The translations under genes and the position numbers were made by a program. From the NCBI GenBank assembly GCA_023480885.1, contig JAMCWX010000050.1, forward strand, positions 37,657-101,656: DNA of 64,000 nucleotides. Reading direction: 5' to 3'. Below the pieces are notes generated by a model. It saw nothing but the letters and a program-made list of their open reading frames with translations, had not been told where the DNA came from and did not search any database. Shown here piece after piece: positions 17,146 to 24,399 of the stretch; the stretch's first letter is position 1, and every line of letters begins with the position of its first letter. This DNA comes from Chloroflexota bacterium. GTDB taxonomy: Bacteria; Chloroflexota; UBA6077; FW602-bin22; JACPRP01.

Positions 17146-17835
17146 GTGTTGACTTTGCGTCTCCAAGGCACAGGGCAAGAAGCGCAGTTCTCACCGCGCA
17201 AGGTCGTAATGGCTGGCTTTACGGGTAGAGACCAGGCCGCTGTACAAAAGCACATTGAGGAGTTGCGGGAGCACGGCGTGCCGGCGCCAAAGCGCGTCCC
17301 AACGTTTTACCCGGTTATCGTCGATCGGCTAACAACAGCCGAGAATATAGAGGTTCTCGGCCACAAAACCTCAGGCGAAGCGGAGTTCGTATTACTTTTC
17401 AAGGGCGACGAAATCTATGTGGCGGTGGGCAGCGACCACACCGATCGCGAACTGGAGGAGGAAACCATTGTCAAGTCGAAGCAAATGTGTGCCAAAGTGA
17501 TTTCCCGAGACGTTTGGCGCTACGAAGACTTGAAGGAACGCTGGGACGAACTCCTCCTGCGTAGCTGGGTTGGCAAGGAAGGTCGGGAGACGCTTTACCA
17601 AGAGGGCAGGTTGGTGAGGATGATGACGCCAGAAACGCTGCTCGCTATCACTAAGGAAAGGATCGAAGGGGAGCTGGATGGGCTGGCGCTGTACTCCGGT
17701 ACCTTGCCGATGCTGACCGGCGAGTTCGTTTACTCAGGTTATTTCGAGGCAGAACTGCTGGACGAGAAGACAGGGGAAGCCCTGCGTTGCGCCTACCGTG
17801 TATCGCCGATGGATTGGTTCGTGTACGAAGATTGA
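17146..17835 (+). CDS. DUF2848 family protein
   Basis: This 229-residue protein matches DUF2848 members in length and layout: an N-terminal MAGFTGRD, VPTFYPVIVDRLTTAENIEVLG, EFVLLFKGDEIYVAVGSDHTDRELE and a C-terminal segment with YSGTLPMLTGEFVYSGYFEAELLDE. The family's enzymatic role has not, to my knowledge, been defined; the fold is thought to recall fumarylacetoacetate hydrolases, and the GSDHTDRELE region could bind metal. GTG 17146 follows GCAGGAGG at 6 bases. It lies in the same run as the nitrilase and cupin, which supports a hydrolytic step in the pathway. This is an inference. Confidence 0.75.
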   Translation: MLTLRLQGTGQEAQFSPRKVVMAGFTGRDQAAVQKHIEELREHGVPAPKRVPTFYPVIVDRLTTAENIEVLGHKTSGEAEFVLLFKGDEIYVAVGSDHTDRELEEETIVKSKQMCAKVISRDVWRYEDLKERWDELLLRSWVGKEGRETLYQEGRLVRMMTPETLLAITKERIEGELDGLALYSGTLPMLTGEFVYSGYFEAELLDEKTGEALRCAYRVSPMDWFVYED

Positions 17836-17855
17836 AGAAAGAAAGGGGGGATAGA

Positions 17856-18194
17856 ATGCCGAAACAGGAGCTCGAGTTCTTTGACGCAAACGAACTGGAA
17901 TGGGACCCTATCGGCCCAGGCTTGTCCGAGCGCATTTTGAGCAGGGATGAGGAAACAGGCGATTACACGCGACTGCTGAACTTTGCGCCCGGAACGAACA
18001 CGTCTCCGAACGGCGTGCAGCGTCACGATTTCTGGGAGGAAGTGTTGATTGTCGACGGCTCGATACACGATTTGACGCTGAACAAGACGTTCACAAAGGG
18101 GATGTACGCCTGCCGTCCGCCAGGAATGCCTCACGGCCCCTGGATGTCACAGAATGGCTGCATTACTTTCGAGGTCAGGTATTACAAGAGTTAG
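17856..18194 (+). CDS. Small cupin-domain protein
   Basis: This 112-residue single-cupin protein has the metal-site pattern HDFWEEVLIVDGSIHD in motif 1 and RPPGMPHGPW in motif 2, giving three His and a Glu. Such cupins act as small dioxygenases, isomerases or sensors. ATG 17856 follows a run of G (AAAGGGGGG) that can pair with 16S rRNA. It is 20 bases after the DUF2848 gene and 44 bases before the substrate-binding lipoprotein. The function is unknown; a role in converting or sensing the pathway substrate is possible. Confidence 0.75.
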   Translation: MPKQELEFFDANELEWDPIGPGLSERILSRDEETGDYTRLLNFAPGTNTSPNGVQRHDFWEEVLIVDGSIHDLTLNKTFTKGMYACRPPGMPHGPWMSQNGCITFEVRYYKS

Positions 18195-18238
18195 AGCCAG
18201 CAATTCGACAAATGCTCAAGAGGAGGTCAAGGACAAAA

Positions 18239-19627
18239 ATGATGAAGGCCAGCGGGTTATTGCGGTTCCTACGTATCGTAAGCGTCGCCGCTGTGGTCGC
18301 TGTACTCGTGGCCGCCTGCGCTCAGGCACCTCAGACGCCGACGGCAGCGCCAACGAAGCCACCGGCGGCAGCGCCAGCGCAGACGCCAGCGGCGCCAGCA
18401 ACAGCAGCAGCCCCCAGTACACCGAAAGCGGCGCCTGCAACACCAGCGCCTGCGACACCAGCGGCTGCCCAACCTGCCGCAGGTGGTGAGATCAAGATGG
18501 GCCTGCTGCTAGCGCTGACTGGGGATTTGGGAGACATGGGTTCGCAACTCGTAGCTGCAGCCGACCTCGCGGTCAAGGAGATGAACGCGGCAGGGGGACC
18601 ACTCGGCCGCAAGATCACATTGGTGTCTGAGGATGAGCGCACGGACGCGCAAACGGCAGTTCGTGCGGCTCAGAAACTTGTCTTCACCGATAAGGTTACC
18701 TCCATCGTAGGCCCGTCGTCGGATAGCATTCTAGCACTGCTAGACTTCGCAAAGAGCAACAAAGTACCGATAATCTCGCAATGGGCCGGCACGGATAAGC
18801 TCATAACAGCCGGTGGAAATTACGTCTATCGCGTAGTCGCCTCTGACAGCTTTGGCGGCGTAGCGACGGCTAAGTTCCTGGCCGACCAGGGGTTCAAGAA
18901 GGCCGCGGTTCTTTACGAGAACGACGAGTCGCCTGAGAGCACCGCGAAGTCTATGTCAGAGGAGTTCAAGAAGCTCGGCGGCCAAATCGTCGCCTCGGTG
19001 GCGTTCAACCCTGGGCAGACTTCATTCCAGGCAGAACTGAAAAAGACGTTCGATCCTAAGCCTGAGGTCGTGCTCTTGTCCACTGGCGCCGAGGCTGGCG
19101 CAGCCGTCCTGAAGGAGTGGTATCGAGGCGGCTACGGTGGCAAGTGGTTCCTCGGCGCTGACCTGCCGACTGATGAGTTCGTAAAGCAGGTTGGGCCCTC
19201 GGTTATGCAGGGTATGTACGGCCAGATCCCGGGGGATGACACGGAGTCGCCATCGTATAAGCGCTTCGCCAAGATATGGAAAGAGAAGACTGGCAAGGAC
19301 GAGGTGCCAAGCTTCGCGACCAATATGTACGATGCGTTCATCTTGCAAGGCTTGGCAATCGAAGCTGGGAAGGCAGCGACGGGCGAAGCCATCGCCGCCA
19401 ATATTCGTCAGGTGTCCGGTGGACAAGGCAAGACTGTGACATCCTTCGAGGAAGGCATAGCCGAGTTGCGCAAAGGCAACAAGATCAATTACGAGGGGGC
19501 CTCGGGGCCGGTAGACCTCGACGAGCACGGTAACGTCGCCGCCGGATACTCGATTGTCCAGGTGAAAGGCGACAAATGGGGGCCTGTGAAGTTCTACTCC
19601 GGGCAAGATTTGGGCAAGCTTAAGTAG
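18239..19627 (+). CDS. Branched-chain amino-acid-type ABC transporter substrate-binding lipoprotein
   Basis: This 462-residue lipoprotein opens with a hydrophobic signal ending VLVAAC (lipobox), followed by a long A/P/T-rich linker and then the LivJ-type domain IKMGLLLALTGDLGDMGSQL. Later family features are VGPSSDSILALLDFAK and the FLADQGFKKAAVLYEND segment. ATG 18239 is chosen because GAGGAGGT lies 10 bases upstream. It would capture the substrate for the LivHMGF importer that follows. Its position after the enzymes suggests that the ligand is the compound degraded by the upstream genes, not necessarily an amino acid. Confidence 0.9.
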   Translation: MMKASGLLRFLRIVSVAAVVAVLVAACAQAPQTPTAAPTKPPAAAPAQTPAAPATAAAPSTPKAAPATPAPATPAAAQPAAGGEIKMGLLLALTGDLGDMGSQLVAAADLAVKEMNAAGGPLGRKITLVSEDERTDAQTAVRAAQKLVFTDKVTSIVGPSSDSILALLDFAKSNKVPIISQWAGTDKLITAGGNYVYRVVASDSFGGVATAKFLADQGFKKAAVLYENDESPESTAKSMSEEFKKLGGQIVASVAFNPGQTSFQAELKKTFDPKPEVVLLSTGAEAGAAVLKEWYRGGYGGKWFLGADLPTDEFVKQVGPSVMQGMYGQIPGDDTESPSYKRFAKIWKEKTGKDEVPSFATNMYDAFILQGLAIEAGKAATGEAIAANIRQVSGGQGKTVTSFEEGIAELRKGNKINYEGASGPVDLDEHGNVAAGYSIVQVKGDKWGPVKFYSGQDLGKLK

Positions 19628-19778
19628 CTCGCCAACTGGCTCTTGCCTGCTGCTCCATCTGTGTGCAGATGCCTGGGGCGGATAGATGATACGGTTTCGG
19701 CTAACTGTCCGCCCCTTCAGCCGACGTGGTCGAAGCGGCTCGGTCGGTCTTGGACAATACTTGTTGGGGAGGTAGACA

Positions 19779-20627
19779 TTGGAGTTCGTCGTGTTCGGGA
19801 TCCTTACCGGCTGTGCACTGCTCTTGGCGACAGTTGGTTTCTCGATGATCCGCCGCATTGAGGGATTCCTGAATGTAGCCCACGGGCAGATGCTCACCGT
19901 CGGCGCGTACACCGCGTACGTTCTCAACGCTAACCTGGGATGGAACATCGTCCCGGCTGGTGTGGGTGCAGTGATAGCGACATCCATCATTGGTTGGTTA
20001 GTCGCTCGTTTAATATTCTTCCCGGTGCGCCGCGCGGGGCCGGTAATGCTCGTGATTACCTCTGTCGGCGCCGCCTACATCGTTCACGGTGTGGTCGAGG
20101 CGATCTTCGGCGTTCGCGTCAAGCAGTTTCAAATGCCGCCGATGCGTGCCTTCCGCTTTGGCGATATGCCCGTGGCCGCGCCTGACCAGATCGCGATGGT
20201 AGTTGTCGCTGCCTTGAGCGCTCTGTTCCTGCACTTGTTGCTTACCCGCACCGAAACGGGCAAGGCCATTCGCGCAATGGCTAACGATTTTGACCTGGCA
20301 CGCATTCGGGGCGTCAACACTTCCCGACTGACGAACTACGTCTGGCTTATCGCTTCGGGCCTCGGCGGCTTGGCGGGAGTTATGCTGGGCTTGATCGGCA
20401 GGATTTACACGGACATGGGCTGGGACAATATTATGATAGTTATGATCGTCGCCATTCTCGGCGGTCTGGGAAGCATTTACGGTGTTATGGGGGCCGCTAT
20501 TTTCATCGGTCTCGCCACGAGCCTGAGTGTGATGGTTCTGCCGGCCCAGTACAGCCAATCCATCGCATTTCTATTGATCATCCTGGTGCTGCTAATACGG
20601 CCCCAGGGGATCTTTCGGGAGGTCTGA
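19779..20627 (+). CDS. livH: Branched-chain-type ABC transporter permease LivH
   Basis: This 282-residue permease has about eight membrane helices and the family segments GFSMIRRIEGFLNVAHGQML near the N-terminus and the cytoplasmic EAA-like loop ETGKAIRAMANDFDLARIRG. The start is TTG 19779 with GGGGAGGT 5 bases upstream. It is followed after 2 bases by livM, so the two permeases are co-translated. The 151 bases after the substrate-binding lipoprotein gene contain no clear terminator. Confidence 0.9.
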   Translation: MEFVVFGILTGCALLLATVGFSMIRRIEGFLNVAHGQMLTVGAYTAYVLNANLGWNIVPAGVGAVIATSIIGWLVARLIFFPVRRAGPVMLVITSVGAAYIVHGVVEAIFGVRVKQFQMPPMRAFRFGDMPVAAPDQIAMVVVAALSALFLHLLLTRTETGKAIRAMANDFDLARIRGVNTSRLTNYVWLIASGLGGLAGVMLGLIGRIYTDMGWDNIMIVMIVAILGGLGSIYGVMGAAIFIGLATSLSVMVLPAQYSQSIAFLLIILVLLIRPQGIFREV

Positions 20628-20629
20628 CA

Positions 20630-21613
20630 ATGCCAGGCTGGCTATTGTTCCTATCGGGTGTCGTCGCCCTAGCGGGTATATACGCTGTGCTCACGCTCGC
20701 GCTTAACCTGCACTTTGGCTACGGTGGTTTGATTAACTTCGGCATCGTCGCCTTTTTCGCGATCGGTGGGTATACTTACACGATCCTGACAATGCCGCCT
20801 CCAGGTCTGGGCGAGGCTTATCGCTTTGGCTTCGGCTTCCCTTGGTGGCTGGCCTTTCCCGCAGCCGGCACGGTTGCCGCGGTTTTCGCCTTGGTGATCG
20901 GGCTGCCTACACTTCGGGTCCGAGGGGAGTATCTCCTTATAGTGACCTTTGCCTTCGCCGAAGTTGTCCGAAGCTCGCTCACGAACGAGGCCTGGCTCAC
21001 AAACGGGGCGAGGGGCTTCTACAGCGTGGTCCAGCCGTTCCGCGACCTGATGGATGGTCAGACCTACCAGGTTTTCCTAGCAGTTCTGATCCTCGCCGTT
21101 CTAGCTATCTGCTATCTCGTCGCACGTTTTGTTGGAACCGCGCCTTTCGGGCGGACATTACGGGCTGTCCGTGAAAACGAGGACGTTGCTCTATCGGTAT
21201 CTAAAGATGTGTACTCTTTTAGGTTGCGAGCGTTCGTGCTCGGTTCGATCATAGCGGGGCTCGCTGGAGCTATGTATGTCTGGTATATGACTATTGCCGT
21301 GCCAGCAATCTTCGCCGCTGAGGTGACATTCGCAGTTTGGATTGCGTTAGTCATTGGCGGCACCGGCAGCAACAGAGGTGCTATCCTGGGCGCTTTCGTC
21401 CTTTTGGGAGCGCAGCAGGCGGTTAAATTCATCCAGGCCCCCGCAGAGATGGCAGCAGTGATCTCGTCGATCCAGCTAATGCTCGAAGGTCTCTTGCTGG
21501 TCGTCATTTTGCGCTTCCGTCCGATGGGCCTGTTGCCAGAGCAAAGCCCACCGCCACCTCGTGAGCGCAAACAGCCTGAGGCGGAACGCTTACAGAAGGC
21601 GGAGGGAATATGA
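20630..21613 (+). CDS. livM: Branched-chain-type ABC transporter permease LivM
   Basis: This 327-residue permease has eight to ten hydrophobic segments and LivM hallmarks: TLALNLHFGYGGLINFGIVAF near the N-terminus, LRVRGEYLLIVTFAFAEVVR and the loop GRTLRAVRENEDVALSVSKD that docks the ATPases. A polar Pro/Arg/Glu-rich tail ends the protein. Its stop overlaps the ATG of livG by four bases. It forms the channel with LivH. Confidence 0.92.
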   Translation: MPGWLLFLSGVVALAGIYAVLTLALNLHFGYGGLINFGIVAFFAIGGYTYTILTMPPPGLGEAYRFGFGFPWWLAFPAAGTVAAVFALVIGLPTLRVRGEYLLIVTFAFAEVVRSSLTNEAWLTNGARGFYSVVQPFRDLMDGQTYQVFLAVLILAVLAICYLVARFVGTAPFGRTLRAVRENEDVALSVSKDVYSFRLRAFVLGSIIAGLAGAMYVWYMTIAVPAIFAAEVTFAVWIALVIGGTGSNRGAILGAFVLLGAQQAVKFIQAPAEMAAVISSIQLMLEGLLLVVILRFRPMGLLPEQSPPPPRERKQPEAERLQKAEGI

Positions 21614-22374
21614 ACGAGATTCTGCGAGTGGAAAGCATCAGCAAGAACTTCGGGGGGCTGAGGGCGCTCGATCGTTGCACTCTCAGCGTAGAGAAAGGCA
21701 GCATCACAGCATTGATCGGACCAAATGGCTCCGGGAAAACGACTCTCTTCAACGTCGTCACGGGATTTCTCCGCCCTGATGAAGGGCGTGTCCTCTTCGA
21801 AAATCGCGACGTCACGGGGCTCGCCGCCAACCGCATCGCCAGCCTCGGCCTCGCGCGGACCTTTCAGGTGCCGACTGGCTTTCCGAGGCTGACGGTTTGG
21901 GAGAATCTTATGTCAGCACCTCTCGGGCAAGAGGGCGAGAGCCTGTGCTCCCTGTTCACTCGCCCAGGACGTGTCCGCACCCAGGATCAGGAGCACTTTT
22001 CGCGGGCGCATCAGATACTCGATCGCATCGGCTTAGCGCAGAAGCTGACCGAATTGGCCACAAACCTTAGCGCGGCGGAGGCGCGGATGCTGGAGCTCGG
22101 ACGGCAGCTTATGCTTTCGCCGCGATTGCTGTTGCTGGACGAGCCATCAAGCGGGGTCAATCCGGCGATGCTGGATAGATTGGCGAGCCTCACACTCGAG
22201 CTCAACGGAGAAGGGATGAGCTTCTTGATCATCGGCCACAACTTGAGCTTCATAATGAAGCTAAGCCACTTCATCCACGTCTTGCAGTATGGCAAACACA
22301 TCGCATCCGGTAAGCCAGAGGAAATCGCCCGAGATGACCGCGTGGTAGAGGCGTACTTGGGGGTGCACAAATGA
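21610..22374 (+). CDS. livG: Branched-chain-type ABC transporter ATPase LivG
   Basis: This 254-residue ATPase has Walker A GPNGSGKTT, a Q-loop in ARTFQVPTGF, Walker B LLLLDEPSSGVNP and the switch histidine in IIGHNLSF. The ABC signature, normally LSGGQ or LSYGQ, reads LSAAEARMLELG here, so both signature glycines are lost. That may weaken one of the two composite ATP sites, as seen in asymmetric ABC dimers. It overlaps livM and livF by four bases each and pairs with LivF. Confidence 0.9.
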   Translation: MNEILRVESISKNFGGLRALDRCTLSVEKGSITALIGPNGSGKTTLFNVVTGFLRPDEGRVLFENRDVTGLAANRIASLGLARTFQVPTGFPRLTVWENLMSAPLGQEGESLCSLFTRPGRVRTQDQEHFSRAHQILDRIGLAQKLTELATNLSAAEARMLELGRQLMLSPRLLLLDEPSSGVNPAMLDRLASLTLELNGEGMSFLIIGHNLSFIMKLSHFIHVLQYGKHIASGKPEEIARDDRVVEAYLGVHK

Positions 22375-23078
22375 GTCTGCTGGAGGTTACCCACCTTGAG
22401 TCTGGCTACGGCCGCATTCCTGTTCTTCATGGGATCGATCTGGCGGTTGAAGAGGGAGAGATGGTCGCGGTGATCGGGCCAAATGGAGCCGGGAAGTCTA
22501 CGCTTATGCGGTCGATCTTTGGCCTTTTGCCACGCTGGCATGGTGAGGTGCAGTTCCTCGGGCGTCGAGTCCACGACTACGAGCCTAGCCTGCTTCCAAC
22601 CTGGGGCTTGAGCTACGTTCCACAGGGTATCAACGTTTTCACTGCCCTGACCGTAGCCGAAAACCTGGAAATGGCGTGCCACTTGCTCAAGGTTCCTGGC
22701 CCGAAGATTCGAGAGATCTGCCAGCGTTTCCCTATCCTGGAGCGTCGGCGAGGGCAGTTGGCTGGGACGCTCTCTGGTGGCGAGCGGCAAATGCTAGCTA
22801 TCGCCAGCGCTCTGATGCTCGGTCCTAAACTACTTATGCTGGACGAACCGACGACTGGACTGGCACCCATCGTGGCTGCCGAAGTAATTCAACACATTCT
22901 GGATATCAATCGCGAAGGTACAGCCATACTCTGGGTTGTAGAGGAGAACCCAGCGAGCGTTCTGCAGCATTGCTCGCGCGTCTATTTGCTTGAGTCAGGA
23001 CAAATCCGACGCACTGATAGTGGTATAGGTCTGTTGAACGACCCTCACTTCGCCGAGCTTTTCCTCGGCGTGGCTTAG
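22371..23078 (+). CDS. livF: Branched-chain-type ABC transporter ATPase LivF
   Basis: This 235-residue ATPase has Walker A GPNGAGKST, a Q-loop in SYVPQGINVF, a canonical signature LSGGERQMLAIA and Walker B LLMLDEPTTGLAP. VVEENPAS replaces the usual H-loop: the switch His is Glu in VVEEN, which is common for LivF. It overlaps livG. It closes the import module of the catabolic run. Confidence 0.92.
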   Translation: MSLLEVTHLESGYGRIPVLHGIDLAVEEGEMVAVIGPNGAGKSTLMRSIFGLLPRWHGEVQFLGRRVHDYEPSLLPTWGLSYVPQGINVFTALTVAENLEMACHLLKVPGPKIREICQRFPILERRRGQLAGTLSGGERQMLAIASALMLGPKLLMLDEPTTGLAPIVAAEVIQHILDINREGTAILWVVEENPASVLQHCSRVYLLESGQIRRTDSGIGLLNDPHFAELFLGVA

Positions 23079-23092
23079 GATTGCCTGCGCAT

Positions 23093-23121
23093 TTGCGCCT
23101 TCATCCGCAGCGTGATAGAAT
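23093..23121 (+). promoter_or_regulatory. Promoter of the membrane protein gene at 23164
   Basis: TTGCGC and TAGAAT are separated by exactly 17 bases, 40 bases before the ATG at 23164. It begins a new transcription unit after the Liv genes. Confidence 0.42.
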
Positions 23122-23163
23122 GCTCATCACAAACGTTTATGTTCACCTGCGGAAGGAGATCTT

Positions 23164-23880
23164 ATGCTTACCGTTCTACCTCTGTTCTCGACTATCGTCA
23201 GCTTCGTGTTTGCAGCAGCGGTCTTTGCCCAGTGGGTGTCTCGGCGAAAGGCCCACCAGCTCGTCTGGACGCTTGGCTTGCTGGCCTACGGCATCGGCGC
23301 CGGAACCGAGTACGTCACAGTCGGTGGCCAGTGGAGCGACCTGGTCTATCGCCTCTGGTATCTCTTTGGCGCTGTGCTCGTGGCCGCGTACCTGGGCATG
23401 GGCACCGTTTACCTGCTCAGCCGCCAAAACAAGAAGGTCGCGCATATCGTCATGGCCATTCTGGCTCTGGCCTCCCTCTACGCTATCTTCAAAGTCTTTA
23501 CGGCACCCGTCAACCTGGCTGCCGTCCTCAATCCAACGCGGTTCACTGGCGAGGCGATGCCTGGCGACGTTCGCCTGCTCACGCCGCTCTTTAACGTGTT
23601 CGGCACCATCACCCTGGCTGGCGGAGCGCTCTATAGCGCCTGGATCTTCTGGCGCAAGCGCATCATGCCGCAGCGTATGGTCTCCTGCGTCCTCATCGCG
23701 GTGGGAGCCATCTTTCCCGCCATAGGGGGAACCAGTTTGCGTCTGGGCAACCCCAATCTCTTCTTCCTGATGGAGTTCCTTGGCGTGGCCGTCATATTTA
23801 TCGGCTTCCTGGCGAACAGCGAGATCGTCGCTACCAGGCTCACGGCCGGCACCTCACAAGCGCATCTCCAGAGCAGCTAG
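23164..23880 (+). CDS. Polytopic membrane protein of unknown function
   Basis: This 238-residue protein is nearly all hydrophobic, with about seven membrane segments (starting VLPLFSTIVSFVFAAAVFAQ and ending FLGVAVIFIGFLANSE). Charged turns include SRRKAHQL and SRQNKK. No catalytic motif was recognised. GGAGATCTT precedes the ATG. It has its own promoter, so it is probably not part of the Liv operon. The topology suggests a sensor or carrier but nothing shows which. Confidence 0.7.
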   Translation: MLTVLPLFSTIVSFVFAAAVFAQWVSRRKAHQLVWTLGLLAYGIGAGTEYVTVGGQWSDLVYRLWYLFGAVLVAAYLGMGTVYLLSRQNKKVAHIVMAILALASLYAIFKVFTAPVNLAAVLNPTRFTGEAMPGDVRLLTPLFNVFGTITLAGGALYSAWIFWRKRIMPQRMVSCVLIAVGAIFPAIGGTSLRLGNPNLFFLMEFLGVAVIFIGFLANSEIVATRLTAGTSQAHLQSS

Positions 23881-23895
23881 CCAGGCAGCATTGGT

Positions 23896-23924
23896 TTGTA
23901 AAACGGGCCAACCTGTGCTATGAT
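23896..23924 (+). promoter_or_regulatory. Promoter upstream of the zinc-ribbon gene
   Basis: TTGTAA, 17 bases and TATGAT form a strong sigma-70 match. It lies 180 bases upstream of the ATG at 24104, leaving a long leader in which no structure was recognised. Confidence 0.48.
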
Positions 23925-24103
23925 AATCATGTTATGACGAGTAGGACGAGGCTGACAAGCTTGCAGCCCTATTATGGATAGACGAGTCGGCCCTGGGAAA
24001 AGAAGTTAACGATTGCGACATATTGATCGAGGTTCGAGGGCTCCCTCGGACCTTGCGCCTTTTCAGGAAACAGAGCCGGCGGTGTTGCCGAGGAGTTGGG
24101 GAG

Positions 24104-24319
24104 ATGATCTGGCTCAAGGCTTGTCCCAGATGCGGAGGGGACCTGTTTGAGGAGCGCGATTGGTACACGCGCAATATTAAGTGCTTCCAGTGCGGTCGCA
24201 CGCTCACCGAAGCCCAGGCGCGCCAGCTTCGAATGAAGACAGCCATTCATCCGGCACACGAGGAAGCTGCGCCAGAGAAGCAGATCCAGCGCGGCACGAA
24301 GCGCAGGAAGGCCGCCTGA
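24104..24319 (+). CDS. Small zinc-ribbon protein
   Basis: This 71-residue protein has a two-knuckle zinc ribbon: CPRCGG near residues 6-11 and CFQCGRTL about 20 residues later. It then has a helical basic tail rich in K, R, Q and A. ATG 24104 follows GGAGTTGGGGAG; the frame is open further upstream but has no better start. Such proteins often bind nucleic acids or other proteins; no partner is visible here. Confidence 0.65.
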   Translation: MIWLKACPRCGGDLFEERDWYTRNIKCFQCGRTLTEAQARQLRMKTAIHPAHEEAAPEKQIQRGTKRRKAA

Positions 24320-24326
24320 GCTAACC

Positions 24327-24354
24327 TTGAAGTTCTGCAGCATCGTGTTATCAT
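24327..24354 (+). promoter_or_regulatory. Possible promoter of the LysM-like/amidase pair
   Basis: TTGAAG, 16 bases and TATCAT precede the ATG at 24400 by 45 bases. Moderate match. Confidence 0.35.
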
Positions 24355-24399
24355 AGTTATGTAACCGAGTTTCACGCATCCCTCTGGCGATAACGGGAT

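Noticed and set aside
18330..18480. Short-period GCC/CCA-rich repeats that look like an array
   Set aside because: They encode the Ala/Pro/Thr linker of the binding lipoprotein; there are no regular spacers, so this is not a CRISPR array.
19022..19990. Minus-strand open frame of 322 codons
   Set aside because: It is antisense to the binding lipoprotein and livH genes, which are clear family members.
22011..22790. Minus-strand open frame of 259 codons
   Set aside because: It is antisense to livG and livF, both with intact Walker motifs.
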